Shown: positions 38,951 to 48,825, counted from the first letter of the stretch. The stretch: 64,000 bases of DNA from an uncultured Pseudomonas sp. (GCF_943846705.1 NZ_OX044366.1:1364001-1428000), one strand, 5' to 3'. Notes: generated by a model not told the origin, from the sequence alone. Made by a program: numbers and translations.

Positions 38951-40426
38951 ATGCAACTGACGACTCAACATTTCATCGCGCTGCTGCCGTTGCTGATCAC
39001 CAGCGCCACCGTGGTGCTGGTGATGCTGGCCATCGCCTGGAAGCGCCACCACACCCTGACCTTTGGCCTGTCGGTGCTGGGCCTCAACCTGGCGCTGCTG
39101 TCGCTGCTGCCGGCGCTTGAAGTCACGCCCATTCAGGTCACGCCGCTGTTGCTGGTGGATAAGTTCGCCTGCTATTACATGGCGCTGGTGCTGGCCGCGA
39201 CCCTGGCCTGCGTCACCCTGACCCATGCCTATTTGGGCGGTGAGTCCGGTAAGGGCTATCCGGGCAACCGTGAAGAGCTGTACCTGCTGATGCTGCTCTC
39301 TGCTGCCGGTGGCCTGGTGCTGGTCAGCGCGCAGCATCTGGCCGGGCTGTTTATCGGCCTGGAGCTGCTGTCGGTGCCGACCTACGGCATGATCGCCTAC
39401 GCCTTCTTCAACAAACGCTCGCTGGAAGCCGGCATCAAGTACATGGTGTTGTCGGCCGCAGGCAGCGCGTTTTTGCTGTTTGGCATGGCGCTGCTGTATG
39501 CCGAATCGGGCAGCCTGACTTTCGCCGGTATCGGTGCCCAGTTGGCCGCCGATGGTCTGCCGAGCATGCTCGCGCAGTTAGGCGTGGGCATGATGCTGAT
39601 CGGCCTGGCCTTCAAGCTATCGTTGGTGCCGTTCCATCTGTGGACGCCGGATGTCTACGAAGGCGCGCCAGCGCCGGTGGCAGCGTTTCTCGCCACGGCC
39701 AGCAAGGTGGCGGTATTTGCCGTGCTGCTGCGCCTGTATCAGATGTCGCCGGCGATGGCGGGCGGCTGGTTGAATGAGCTGCTGACGCTGATCGCCATTG
39801 CCTCGATCATCTTCGGCAACCTGCTGGCGCTGTTGCAGAACAACCTCAAGCGCCTGCTCGGTTATTCCTCCATCGCCCACTTCGGCTACCTGCTAGTGGC
39901 GCTGATCGCCAGCAAAGGCCTGGCCGTGGAAGCGGTGGGTGTGTACCTGGCGACCTATGTGCTGACCAGTCTCGGCGCCTTCGGCGTGATCACCCTGATG
40001 TCCACGCCCTACAGTGGCCGCGATGCGGATGCCTTGTTTGAATACCGTGGCTTGTTCTGGCGCCGTCCCTACCTGACGGCCGTGCTCACGGTGATGATGC
40101 TGTCGCTGGCGGGTATTCCGCTCACGGCTGGTTTTATCGGCAAGTTCTACGTGGTCGCCGCTGGCGTGCAGTCGCAGCAGTGGTGGCTGCTCGCTGCGCT
40201 GGTGATCGGCAGCGCCATTGGCGTGTTTTATTACCTGCGGGTGATGGTCACCCTGTTTATGGCCGAGCCCAACATGCATCGCCACGATGCACCGTTTGAC
40301 TGGGCGCAGCGCGCCGGCGGCATCATGTTGCTGGTGGTGGCCGTGCTAGCCTTCTTCCTTGGGGTGTACCCGCAACCGCTGCTGGAGTTGGTGCAGCAGG
40401 CCGGGCTGGTGGCATTGGTACCGTAA
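38951..40426 (+). CDS. nuoN: NuoN, complex I antiporter-like subunit N
   Basis: 491 aa, about 14 transmembrane segments, with FIGLELLSVPTYGMIAYAF, FKLSLVPFHLWTPDVYEGAP and the family end YPQPLLELVQQ. The frame opens at GTG 38924 (overlapping nuoM), with ATGs at 38936 and 38951. I chose 38951 (MQLTTQHFIALLPLL) because of GGAAAG seven bases upstream and the usual N-terminus. Last nuo gene; the next gene begins at or just after its stop. Confidence 0.96.
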   Translation: MQLTTQHFIALLPLLITSATVVLVMLAIAWKRHHTLTFGLSVLGLNLALLSLLPALEVTPIQVTPLLLVDKFACYYMALVLAATLACVTLTHAYLGGESGKGYPGNREELYLLMLLSAAGGLVLVSAQHLAGLFIGLELLSVPTYGMIAYAFFNKRSLEAGIKYMVLSAAGSAFLLFGMALLYAESGSLTFAGIGAQLAADGLPSMLAQLGVGMMLIGLAFKLSLVPFHLWTPDVYEGAPAPVAAFLATASKVAVFAVLLRLYQMSPAMAGGWLNELLTLIAIASIIFGNLLALLQNNLKRLLGYSSIAHFGYLLVALIASKGLAVEAVGVYLATYVLTSLGAFGVITLMSTPYSGRDADALFEYRGLFWRRPYLTAVLTVMMLSLAGIPLTAGFIGKFYVVAAGVQSQQWWLLAALVIGSAIGVFYYLRVMVTLFMAEPNMHRHDAPFDWAQRAGGIMLLVVAVLAFFLGVYPQPLLELVQQAGLVALVP

Positions 40427-40452
40427 TGAATGATCAGGGAGCTGGCGAGTCG

Positions 40453-41304
40453 ATGCGTAAAACACTCTTGATTGCTGGCTGTGGTGATGTCGGTAGCCGT
40501 CTGGGCCAGCAGCTGAACACGGCGGGCTGGACTGTGTATGGCCTGCGCCGCTCGGTGGCGTTGCTGCCTGAAGGCATTCGCCCGGTTGCCGGTGATCTGC
40601 ATGCAGACGCCTGCCCAGCTGCCTGGCCGAGCGAACCGCTGGATTACCTGGTGTATTGCGCTGCGGCTACCGAGCGCGATGAGGCGGGCTATCGCGCCGC
40701 TTATGTTGACGGTTTGCGCCGGGTCCTCGACTGGTTGGCGCAACACGGCCAGCGGCCCAAGCGCCTGCTGTTTGTTTCCAGTAGCGGCGTATACGGTCAG
40801 TTGCAGGGCGAATGGGTCGATGAAAGCTCGCCGGCTGAAGCCGAGAGCTATTCCGGGCGAATCATGCGTGAAGCTGAGCAAGTGGCCTTGCACAGCGGGC
40901 TGCCGGCCAGCGTGATACGCCTTACCGGGCTTTATGGGCCGGGCCGCGAATGGCTGCTCAAGCAGGTACGCCAGGGTTATCGGGTGGTTAGCGAGCCGCC
41001 GCTGTATGCCAATCGCATTCATGTTGATGATGCGGCTGGGCTATTGGCCTATCTACTGCAGGCCGATGCCCGTGGGGTGGCGCTGGATGACTGCTATATC
41101 GGCGTTGATGATCAGCCGGCACCGCTGCACGAGGTGGTGGCCTGGTTGCGCGAGCAGTTGGCTGTCGAGCACTGGTCCGAGACCGCCACTGTGCGCCGCG
41201 CCGGCAGCAAGCGTTGCAGCAACGCTCGCGCCAAAGCCCTAGGCTGGCAGCCGCGGTACCCGAGTTATCGCGAAGGCTATTGGGAGATTCTGCAGCAGTT
41301 GTAG
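40453..41304 (+). CDS. YeeZ-like NAD(P)-dependent epimerase/dehydratase
   Basis: 283 aa, atypical short-chain dehydrogenase. Rossmann motif LLIAGCGDVGSRLGQQL at the N-terminus; catalytic-region SSSGVYG with YSGRIMREAE (a Tyr not followed by xxxK); YANRIHVDDAAG typical of sugar epimerase relatives. Substrate unknown. ATG 40453 (MRKTLLIAG) starts right at the fold; an alternative ATG at 40426 overlaps the nuoN stop (TAATG) and would add nine residues. Either way it follows nuoN without a terminator and is probably read from the nuo operon. Confidence 0.85.
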   Translation: MRKTLLIAGCGDVGSRLGQQLNTAGWTVYGLRRSVALLPEGIRPVAGDLHADACPAAWPSEPLDYLVYCAAATERDEAGYRAAYVDGLRRVLDWLAQHGQRPKRLLFVSSSGVYGQLQGEWVDESSPAEAESYSGRIMREAEQVALHSGLPASVIRLTGLYGPGREWLLKQVRQGYRVVSEPPLYANRIHVDDAAGLLAYLLQADARGVALDDCYIGVDDQPAPLHEVVAWLREQLAVEHWSETATVRRAGSKRCSNARAKALGWQPRYPSYREGYWEILQQL

Positions 41305-41322
41305 GCTGTTACTCAGCGTGGT

Positions 41323-42057
41323 TTAGCGTTTGACTAGCAACCAGCGTTGCTGGCCTTTGTAGTAGTCGGGCATTTCATCGATCTGGGCGCGATTGAGTGC
41401 AGTGAAAACCCGCAGCTGATCGCCTTCACGCTCAAACAGCCAGCTGTGCCCTTGCTCACCCTGTTGCAGCCAGAGGCTGTCGGATTCGCCGCTCATGGCC
41501 GCGCAGTCGCCTGCCAGGCACAGCGCATAGCGTTCGGCGCCGGGTAGGCCTTGCACGCCGCCGTCGGCCTGAAATATCACCAGACCACCTTTACCCAAAC
41601 CCTCCTCGATCAGCCAGCTGCCGCCGAGGTAGGCGCTGTACAAGGCGTGTACGAAGCTGCTGCCGGGTGGCGCAAGTGGCTTGGGGGTTGCTGGGGCACG
41701 GACAAAGTGTTGCTCGGGCCAGGTAGCGCTTTGCGCCTGAACCAGTTCGCGCTCGTTAAGACTCAGGGACTCTTGATCGTCAGCGTAGAAGTGCACGTTT
41801 AGGTGACCATCGGCCTGGCGTACGAAGGTGCCTTCGCCGCGCTCGAAGCCGTTGCTGAAACTGGCCTGCTGGCGTGGGCTATCAATCTGCCATTCCAGAT
41901 TAGGGCCATAGGCGAGCAGGGCCTCACGTAGGCTGCCCCCTTCGACAGCAGCATCAATGGCGGCTTGGTTGATCCAGGTACCGTTAGGGTCTTGCGGCGT
42001 GCTGGCACAGCCATTGAGTAGCGCGCTGAATAACAGGGCAGCAAACAGGCAACGCAT
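41323..42057 (-). CDS. Predicted lipoprotein of unknown function
   Basis: 244 aa. The signal peptide MRCLFAALLFSALLNGC ends with the lipobox LLNGC, so Cys17 should be lipidated; Ala at +2 and Ser at +3 favour the outer membrane. The remainder (NGTWINQAAIDAAVEGG at the start, GTFVRQADGHLNVHFY, SWLIEEGLGKGGLVIFQ, closing RWLLVKR) is beta-rich with repeated strand-turn units. No known catalytic motif is seen. It is the last gene of the minus-strand cluster spoT-ridA-lipoprotein and faces the YeeZ-like gene. Confidence 0.82.
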   Translation of the reverse strand: MRCLFAALLFSALLNGCASTPQDPNGTWINQAAIDAAVEGGSLREALLAYGPNLEWQIDSPRQQASFSNGFERGEGTFVRQADGHLNVHFYADDQESLSLNERELVQAQSATWPEQHFVRAPATPKPLAPPGSSFVHALYSAYLGGSWLIEEGLGKGGLVIFQADGGVQGLPGAERYALCLAGDCAAMSGESDSLWLQQGEQGHSWLFEREGDQLRVFTALNRAQIDEMPDYYKGQQRWLLVKR

Positions 42058-42105
42058 GGCGCGTCCTCGAGAGGAAAGGGCGGGGCAGCGGCCCCGCCGA
42101 GGGAC

Positions 42106-42486
42106 TTATTCGAGTACCAGAATCGCGTCCATTTCCACCTGCGAACCACGCGGCAGAGCGGCAACGCCGATGGCGGCGCGAGCTGGGTAAGGCTGCTCGA
42201 AGTAACGGCCCATGACTTCATTGACCGTGGCGAAGTGCGACAGGTCAGTCAGGAAGATGTTCAGTTTGACGATGTCCTTGAACGAGCCGCCAGCCGCTTC
42301 AGCGACGGACTTGAGGTTCTCGAACACCTGCACGGTCTGGGCTTCGAAGCCTTCCACCAGTTCCATGGTTTTTGGATCCAGCGGAATCTGCCCGGACATG
42401 TAGACGGTATTGCCTGCCTTGATTGCCTGGGAGTAAGTGCCGATAGCGGCCGGGGCCTTGTCGCTGGTGATAACGCTCTTGCTCAT
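42106..42486 (-). CDS. ridA: RidA enamine/imine deaminase
   Basis: 126 aa, YjgF/YER057c/UK114 family. Signatures are [20 protein letters not shown], the C-terminal [21 protein letters not shown] with the catalytic Arg, and Glu/Asp near the end. It hydrolyses 2-aminoacrylate and related reactive enamines, protecting PLP enzymes. ATG 42486 is chosen (family start [12 protein letters not shown]); the 15 codons upstream are not conserved. It follows spoT, the arrangement known in many proteobacteria. Confidence 0.96.
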   Translation of the reverse strand: MSKSVITSDKAPAAIGTYSQAIKAGNTVYMSGQIPLDPKTMELVEGFEAQTVQVFENLKSVAEAAGGSFKDIVKLNIFLTDLSHFATVNEVMGRYFEQPYPARAAIGVAALPRGSQVEMDAILVLE

Positions 42487-42629
42487 GGGAACTCCTGCAA
42501 AGTTGATGTGGAAGAACACTGCAGCGCGCATTGGCGCACTGCCAGTTAGATTGCCTAGGTTGGGTGAAAGCCACAGCTGCTGTCAAAATACAGCTGGCGG
42601 CTGATTGCTGCGGTTAGCCCAGCGGCGGG

Positions 42630-44738
42630 TCAGCCGCGGGCGCGGGTGATGCGGATGACCCCAATCAGGCCGCGCAGCTTCTTGATCACGCGGGCCAGGT
42701 GCACACGGTCGTGCACGCTGACTACCAACTGAACCACGCTGATGCGGCCGTCGCGCTCGTCCATGCTGATTTTCTCGATATTGCCATCGGCGGCATTGAC
42801 GCTGCCGGCCAGCAGGGCAATCAGGCCGCGCTGGTGCTCCAGTTCGACGCGCAATTCGACATTGAATTCGCCGGTGACATCCTTGGCCCAGGACAGCTGG
42901 ATGCATTTTTCTGGATTGTGGCGGATCTCGCCGATGTTCTTGCAGCTGTCCAGGTGCACCACCATGCCTTTGCCGGCAGACAGATGGCCGACAATCGGAT
43001 CGCCCGGAATCGGCGTGCAACACTTGGCATAGCTCAACACCAGGCCCTCGGTGCCGCGAATGGCCAGCGGGCCTTCGCTGCTTGGCAGGGCTTCGCCGCT
43101 GTCGCTGAGCAGGCGGCGCGCCACCACATAGGCCATGCGGTTGCCCAGGCCGATGTCTTCGAGCAGGTCTTCGAGCACATCCTGATGGTATTCGGCGAGT
43201 ACGGCCTGCACGCGTTCCGGCGCGAGCCTCTCGATGTGGCTGTTGAAGCTGGCGAGGACCTTGTTCAACAGGCGTTCGCCTAGGCTGATGGACTCTGAAC
43301 GGCGCTGCAGTTTCAGCGCATGGCGAATATGCGTGCGGGCCTTGCCCGTGACCACGAAGTTCAACCAGGCCGGGTTTGGCCGAGCGCCCGGTGCGCTGAC
43401 AATTTCCACTGTCGAGCCGCTTTCCAGGGCTTGCGACAGCGGTGCCAGGCGGCGGTTGATGCGGCAGGCAATGCAGGTATTGCCGACGTCGGTGTGCACC
43501 GCGTAGGCGAAGTCGACCGCCGTGGAGCCTTTCGGCAGCTCCATGATGCGCCCCTTGGGCGTGAACACGTAGACCTCGTCCGGGAACAGGTCGATCTTCA
43601 CGCTCTCAATAAACTCCAGCGAGTTGCCGGCGCGCTGCTGCATTTCCAGCACGCCTTTGACCCATTGCCGCGCGCGGGCGTGGCTGCCCTTGGGCAGGTC
43701 TTCCTCGTTGGATTTGTACAGCGAGTGCGCGGCGATGCCGTTGTTGGCCAGCTCTTCCATCTCGCGGGTACGGATCTGGATCTCGATCGGTACGCCGTGC
43801 ATGCCGAACAGCGTGGTGTGCAGCGACTGGTAGCCGTTGGCCTTGGGTATCGCGATGTAGTCCTTGAAGCGGCCGGGCAGGGGCTTGTACAGGTTGTGCA
43901 CGGCACCGAGTACGCGGTAACAGGTGTCGACCTTGTCAACGACAATGCGGAAGGCGTAAACGTCCATGATTTCGTTGAACGCCCGGCGCTTGCCGCGCAT
44001 TTTCTGGTAGATGCCGTAGAGGTGCTTCTCGCGGCCCGACACCTCGCCTTCCATGCCTTCGCGAGCCAGGCAATGGAGGATCGATTCTTCGATCTTGTTG
44101 ACGATTTCCTTGCGGTTGCCCCGAGCGCGCTTGACCGCTGCGCGGATACGCTCGGAGCGCATCGGGTGCATGGCTTTAAAGCCCAGGTCTTCGAACTCGA
44201 CGCGCATGCTGTGCATGCCCAGGCGGTTGGCAATTGGCGCGTAGATTTCCAGGGTTTCTTTGGCGATGCGCCGGCGCTTTTCGCCGGACAGCACCTCCAG
44301 GGTGCGCATGTTGTGCAGACGATCGGCCAGCTTGACCAGGATCACGCGGATATCGCGGGCCATGGCCATGGCCATCTTCTGGAAGTTTTCCGCCTGCGCC
44401 TCGGCCTTGGTTTCGAAGTTCATCTGGGTCAGTTTGCTGACCCCGTCGACCAACTCGGCCACGGATTCGCCAAACTGGGTGTCCAGTGCTTCCTTGGCGA
44501 TGCCGGTGTCTTCGATCACGTCATGCAGCATCGCAGCCATCAGGCTCTGATGGTCCATGTGCATGTCTGCCAGGATCCACGCCACAGCCAGAGGGTGGGT
44601 GACGTAGGCTTCGCCGCTGCGGCGGCGTTGGCCGTCGTGGGCTTGTTCGGCGTAGAAGTAGGCGCGACGGACCAAGTTAACCTGGTCGTCGTCGAGGTAG
44701 GTCGAAAGTCTGCCGGCGAGGACGTCTATGCTCGGCAT
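42630..44738 (-). CDS. spoT: SpoT bifunctional (p)ppGpp synthetase/hydrolase
   Basis: 702 aa. The hydrolase HD domain has H72/D73 in MLHDVIEDTG. The synthetase domain has the RFKD motif at residues 290-293, the bifunctional RelSpo form rather than the EFDD of RelA, and PKANGYQSLHTTLFG. A TGS domain (VYVFTPKGRIMELPKG) follows near 390, then a conserved-Cys region (YAKCCTPIPGDPIVG) and a C-terminal ACT domain. It sets stringent-response alarmone levels under carbon, fatty-acid and other stresses. It lies 60 bp after rpoZ in the usual gmk-rpoZ-spoT order. Confidence 0.98.
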   Translation of the reverse strand: MPSIDVLAGRLSTYLDDDQVNLVRRAYFYAEQAHDGQRRRSGEAYVTHPLAVAWILADMHMDHQSLMAAMLHDVIEDTGIAKEALDTQFGESVAELVDGVSKLTQMNFETKAEAQAENFQKMAMAMARDIRVILVKLADRLHNMRTLEVLSGEKRRRIAKETLEIYAPIANRLGMHSMRVEFEDLGFKAMHPMRSERIRAAVKRARGNRKEIVNKIEESILHCLAREGMEGEVSGREKHLYGIYQKMRGKRRAFNEIMDVYAFRIVVDKVDTCYRVLGAVHNLYKPLPGRFKDYIAIPKANGYQSLHTTLFGMHGVPIEIQIRTREMEELANNGIAAHSLYKSNEEDLPKGSHARARQWVKGVLEMQQRAGNSLEFIESVKIDLFPDEVYVFTPKGRIMELPKGSTAVDFAYAVHTDVGNTCIACRINRRLAPLSQALESGSTVEIVSAPGARPNPAWLNFVVTGKARTHIRHALKLQRRSESISLGERLLNKVLASFNSHIERLAPERVQAVLAEYHQDVLEDLLEDIGLGNRMAYVVARRLLSDSGEALPSSEGPLAIRGTEGLVLSYAKCCTPIPGDPIVGHLSAGKGMVVHLDSCKNIGEIRHNPEKCIQLSWAKDVTGEFNVELRVELEHQRGLIALLAGSVNAADGNIEKISMDERDGRISVVQLVVSVHDRVHLARVIKKLRGLIGVIRITRARG

Positions 44739-44798
44739 GGGTATTCCCCTTGCCGATTCAGATGACCCTGCGCCTGACGACGTCGACCCGGCATAGGC

Positions 44799-45062
44799 TT
44801 ACAGAGGCTCGTTAGCCTCTTCCTCGAATGCGGCAAACAGCGGCTCTTCCTCAACGATTTCCTCTTGGGCGATGACGTCATAGCTCATCAGGCCCGCGGC
44901 GATTTCACGCAGCGCGACCACGGTTGGCTTGTCGTTTTCCCAAGCCAGCATCGGCTCTTTGCCACCGGTAGCCAGTTGGCGTGAGCGCTTGGTAGCGAGC
45001 ATGACCAGCTCGAAGCGGTTATCAACGTGATCCAGGCAATCTTCGACGGTAACGCGAGCCAT
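44799..45062 (-). CDS. rpoZ: RpoZ, RNA polymerase omega subunit
   Basis: 87 aa. [20 protein letters not shown] at the N-terminus, followed by ATKRSRQL and [15 protein letters not shown], the omega signature. It binds and stabilises beta-prime and forms one ppGpp site, which fits its position directly before spoT. Acidic tail ([16 protein letters not shown]). Confidence 0.98.
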   Translation of the reverse strand: MARVTVEDCLDHVDNRFELVMLATKRSRQLATGGKEPMLAWENDKPTVVALREIAAGLMSYDVIAQEEIVEEEPLFAAFEEEANEPL

Positions 45063-45176
45063 GGTGTTCCTCGTAGCAAATGCGTAATAGAGCTGGGCCC
45101 AAATGGGCGAGCGGACTGAATAGTCTAAAAAATCACCAGCATTAAGGGAAGCATTGATTTAGCGCTGCACGATAAG

Positions 45177-45800
<624 letters not shown>

Positions 45801-45846
45801 TCAGTCCTGGGACGCGTTGTTCGAAGAGTAGCAGTGGCGGTTTGGC

Positions 45847-46710
45847 TTACTCGATGTTCTGCACTTGTTCGCGCATCTGTTCAATCAGCACTTTCAAGTT
45901 GACGGCGGCCTGGGTGCTGCGTGTGTCGAAGGCCTTGGAACCGAGGGTGTTGGCTTCGCGGTTGAGCTCCTGCATGAGGAAATCCAGGCGTCGGCCCGCT
46001 TGGCCACCGGTTTTCAGCACGCGGCGCACTTCGCTGACATGGGTGACCAGGCGATCGAGCTCTTCGGCGACATCGCTTTTCTGCGCGAGCATCACCAGCT
46101 CTTGCTCCAGGCGCTGCGGGTCGAGGTCGGCCTGCATTTCGGCGCAACGGTCGAGAATCTTCTGCCGTTGGGCGGCCAGCATCTGCGGTACCAGTTCGCG
46201 CAGCGCAACGACTTCGCCAGCAATGCTGTCCAAGCGCTCGTTGAGTAGCTTGGCCAGTTCGGCACCTTCACGTAAGCGGCCTTTTTTCAGCTCGTCCAGC
46301 GCTTCGGTGAACAATGTCAGTGCGGTTTTATTGAGCGCTTGCGGGTCGGCGGCATCAGCGACCAGCACGCCGGGCCAGCCCAATACCTCCAGCGGGTTAA
46401 GCGCGGCGGGCTGTTTGATCAGGCTGGCGACGCTTTCGGCGGCGGTGACCAGCTGCGCGGCGCGCTCTAGATCGACCTGCAAGGCTTTGCCGGCATTGTC
46501 ATCGCTAAAGCGCAGGGTGCATTCGACTTTGCCGCGCGACAAGCCATTGCGCAGGGCTTCGCGCACTGCGCCTTCGAGGTCGCGGAAGGCTTCGGGCAGG
46601 CGCAGGTGAGGTTCCAGGTAGCGATGGTTGACCGAGCGCAGCTCCCAGCTCAGGGTGCCGTTGGCACTCGCCTGTTCGGCGCGGGCGAAGGCAGTCATGC
46701 TATGGATCAT
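45847..46710 (-). CDS. yicC: YicC family protein
   Basis: 287 aa. YicC_N domain (MIHSMTAFARAE, ELRSVNHRYLEPHLRLPE) and C-terminal DUF1732 (RLDFLMQELNREANTLGSKA). Family members have been linked to stationary-phase survival and to endoribonuclease activity; this copy is not tested. ATG 46710 is chosen over an open upstream extension to 46779 that runs into the promoter. Likely first gene of yicC-gmk-rpoZ-spoT, divergent from rph. Confidence 0.95.
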   Translation of the reverse strand: MIHSMTAFARAEQASANGTLSWELRSVNHRYLEPHLRLPEAFRDLEGAVREALRNGLSRGKVECTLRFSDDNAGKALQVDLERAAQLVTAAESVASLIKQPAALNPLEVLGWPGVLVADAADPQALNKTALTLFTEALDELKKGRLREGAELAKLLNERLDSIAGEVVALRELVPQMLAAQRQKILDRCAEMQADLDPQRLEQELVMLAQKSDVAEELDRLVTHVSEVRRVLKTGGQAGRRLDFLMQELNREANTLGSKAFDTRSTQAAVNLKVLIEQMREQVQNIE

Positions 46711-46749
46711 GGGGCGAACCTCGCGAAAAGTCGTAACGAAAGGCGCGGG

Positions 46750-46779
46750 ATTGTAGCGCAGTGCGTCGGCCGCTCCCAA
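46750..46779 (-). promoter_or_regulatory. Promoter of yicC
   Basis: On the minus strand TTGGGA (46779-46774), an 18-bp spacer and TACAAT (46755-46750) give a sigma-70 type promoter 40 bp upstream of the yicC start. Four of six -35 bases and five of six -10 bases fit consensus. Confidence 0.5.
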
Positions 46780-46808
46780 TTCGGCATGCCAGCACAGGCT
46801 TACGGCCC

Positions 46809-46814
46809 TATAAT
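46809..46814 (+). promoter_or_regulatory. -10 element of rph
   Basis: A perfect TATAAT lies 36 bp upstream of the rph ATG. The -35 region (ATGCCA at a 17-bp spacing) is poor. Confidence 0.45.
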
Positions 46815-46850
46815 GGCCGGCAGATTTTTATTCAGAGTAGGTATTCCTAG

Positions 46851-47573
46851 ATGAAACGTCCCAGTGGCCGCACCGCCGATCAGTTGCGCTCGATTCGTAT
46901 CACCCGCAACTACACCAAGCATGCCGAGGGGTCGGTTCTTGTGGAGTTTGGCGATACCAAAGTGATTTGTACGGTGAGTGTCGAGTCGGGCGTTCCGCGC
47001 TTCCTGAAAGGCCAGGGGCAGGGCTGGCTGACCGCCGAGTACGGCATGCTGCCGCGTGCCACCGGTGACCGTAACCAGCGTGAAGCCAGCCGTGGTAAGC
47101 AGGGTGGCCGCACCCTGGAAATTCAGCGCTTGATCGGTCGTTCGCTGCGCGCTGCGCTGGATATGTCGAAGCTGGGCGAGAACACCCTGTATGTTGACTG
47201 CGACGTGATCCAGGCCGATGGCGGCACCCGTACTGCATCGATTACCGGTGCTATGGTGGCCGTGATTGATGCGCTGAAAGTGATCAAGAAACGTGGCGGT
47301 CTGAAAGGTGGCGACCCGCTCAAGCAGATGATTGCCGCTGTGTCGGTCGGTATGTACCAGGGCGAGCCAGTGCTGGACTTGGATTATCTGGAAGACTCTG
47401 CCGCTGAAACTGACCTCAACGTGGTGATGACCAGCAGCGGCGGTTTCATCGAAGTGCAGGGTACTGCCGAAGGCGCGCCGTTCCAGCCGGCTGAGTTGAA
47501 TGCCATGCTGGCGTTGGCGCAGAAAGGTATGAGTGAGCTGTTCGCGCTGCAACAGGCGGCGTTGGCGGACTGA
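46851..47573 (+). CDS. rph: RNase PH
   Basis: 240 aa, full length. [22 protein letters not shown] at the start, [21 protein letters not shown], and [18 protein letters not shown] with the phosphate-binding and catalytic residues. It trims tRNA 3' ends by phosphorolysis. The strong agreement to the end ([14 protein letters not shown]) shows that it is not truncated, unlike the E. coli K-12 copy. A DUF4870 gene follows after 37 bp. Confidence 0.98.
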   Translation: MKRPSGRTADQLRSIRITRNYTKHAEGSVLVEFGDTKVICTVSVESGVPRFLKGQGQGWLTAEYGMLPRATGDRNQREASRGKQGGRTLEIQRLIGRSLRAALDMSKLGENTLYVDCDVIQADGGTRTASITGAMVAVIDALKVIKKRGGLKGGDPLKQMIAAVSVGMYQGEPVLDLDYLEDSAAETDLNVVMTSSGGFIEVQGTAEGAPFQPAELNAMLALAQKGMSELFALQQAALAD

Positions 47574-47610
47574 TTGAGCGGTATTGCAAGTCGCTAACCC
47601 AAGGAGAGGC

Positions 47611-47985
47611 ATGATGAACGACGAGACTCAAGCGCCACAGCCGGTTCCCGGCCCGGAAGCCCGCCAGTGGGCAATGTTGTGCCACTTCGCGGCCTTTCTC
47701 GGGCTGGTGATTCCCTTTGGCAATCTGCTTGGGCCGTTGATCGTCTGGCAGATCAAGAAGGACCTTGATCCGTTCGTTGATGCCCAGGGCAAGGAGGCGC
47801 TGAACTTTCAGATCAGCGTGGCCTTGGCGGCGATGCTGTGTTTCTTGCTGATGGTGGTGGTCGTGGGCTTCCCGCTGCTGGTGCTGGTCAGCATTGCGGC
47901 GCTGGTGTTGACCATTATTGCTGGAATCAAGGCCAATGAAGGCCAGGCGTATCGCTATCCCTTTGCCTGGCGCTTGGTCAAATAA
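47611..47985 (+). CDS. DUF4870 small membrane protein
   Basis: 124 aa, three to four transmembrane segments (WAMLCHFAAFLGLVIPFGNL; VALAAMLCFLLMVVVVGFPL; LVLVSIAALVLTIIAGI). The loop KDLDPFVDAQGKEALNFQIS is the DUF4870 (Tic20-like) signature. Function unknown. ATG 47611 has AAGGAGAG upstream; ATG 47614 is the alternative. Co-oriented with rph and ended by a strong terminator. Confidence 0.88.
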   Translation: MMNDETQAPQPVPGPEARQWAMLCHFAAFLGLVIPFGNLLGPLIVWQIKKDLDPFVDAQGKEALNFQISVALAAMLCFLLMVVVVGFPLLVLVSIAALVLTIIAGIKANEGQAYRYPFAWRLVK

Positions 47986-48000
47986 GCGTTTGCCAGATGC

Positions 48001-48030
48001 AAAAAAGCCGACGCATGCGTCGGCTTTTTT
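48001..48030. terminator. Perfect bidirectional terminator
   Basis: A 30-bp perfect palindrome, AAAAAAGCCGACGC followed by its complement ending in six T. It lies between the convergent DUF4870 gene and crc and can stop transcription on either strand. Confidence 0.95.
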
Positions 48031-48045
48031 CTGCCTGTTGTCAGG

Positions 48046-48825
48046 CTATACGCTGAGCATCCAGTCGTAATCGACAATCAGTGGCGCGTGCTGTGAGAAG
48101 CGCGGCTGGTGCGGCAAGCGGGCGCTGCGAATACTGCGGCGCAGGCCGGGGGTGAGCAACTGATAGTCGAAACGGTAGCCCAGGTTGAGCAGTTCAGCCT
48201 GCTCGCTGTCTGGCCACCAGCTGAACTGATCGCCCTCACGGCTGACTTCACGCAGCGCATCGACATAGCCCATGCTGCCAATCACTTCATCCATCCACGC
48301 CCGTTCAGGGGCGAGGAAGCCCGGTGATTGCTGACAGTCGCGCCAGTTCTTCACGTCGAGCTTCTGATGCGCCACATAGAGCGAGCCACAATAGATGTAC
48401 TCGCGGCGCTTACGGCGCTGCTTGTCCAAGTAATGGGTGAAATCGTCCATGAACTTGAATTTCTGATTCAAGCTCTCGTCACCCTGCTGCCCGGAAGGCA
48501 TCAGCAGGGTGGCAATACTTACTTTGTCAAAATCAGCCTGCAGGTAGCGCCCGTAGCGGTCGGCCATTTCAAAGCCGAGGCCGCTGATTACCGCCTTGGG
48601 TTGCAACCGCGAATACAGCGCCACACCACCTTGGTTTGGTACTTCTGCATCGCAGGCATAAAGGAAATAGCCATCCAGTTGGAAGGCTTGGTCGTCCAGT
48701 TCAAAGGCGGAGGCGCGGGTGTCCTGCAGGCAGATGACGTCGGCATTCTGTGCTTGCAGCCAACTGAGCAAACCGCGCTCGACTGCCGCATGAATACCAT
48801 TCACGTTCACACTGATGATCCGCAT
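48046..48825 (-). CDS. crc: Crc, catabolite repression control protein
   Basis: 259 aa, exonuclease III/EEP fold, exactly the known Crc length. Catalytic positions of ExoIII are lost: the Glu of LQET is Asp (CLQDTRAS), the GDxN motif reads CGSLY, and the terminal SDH reads SQH. This agrees with Crc having no nuclease activity and acting with Hfq on A-rich mRNA motifs to block translation of secondary carbon-source genes. ATG 48825 (MRIISVNVNGIHAAVERG) is chosen over one four codons upstream. Divergent from pyrE. Candidate targets lie in the same window (glcD, permease). Confidence 0.97.
   Translation of the reverse strand: MRIISVNVNGIHAAVERGLLSWLQAQNADVICLQDTRASAFELDDQAFQLDGYFLYACDAEVPNQGGVALYSRLQPKAVISGLGFEMADRYGRYLQADFDKVSIATLLMPSGQQGDESLNQKFKFMDDFTHYLDKQRRKRREYIYCGSLYVAHQKLDVKNWRDCQQSPGFLAPERAWMDEVIGSMGYVDALREVSREGDQFSWWPDSEQAELLNLGYRFDYQLLTPGLRRSIRSARLPHQPRFSQHAPLIVDYDWMLSV

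Noticed and set aside
43320..44765. 481-codon open frame on the plus strand opposite spoT
   Set aside because: Antisense shadow; spoT has all expected domains on the minus strand.
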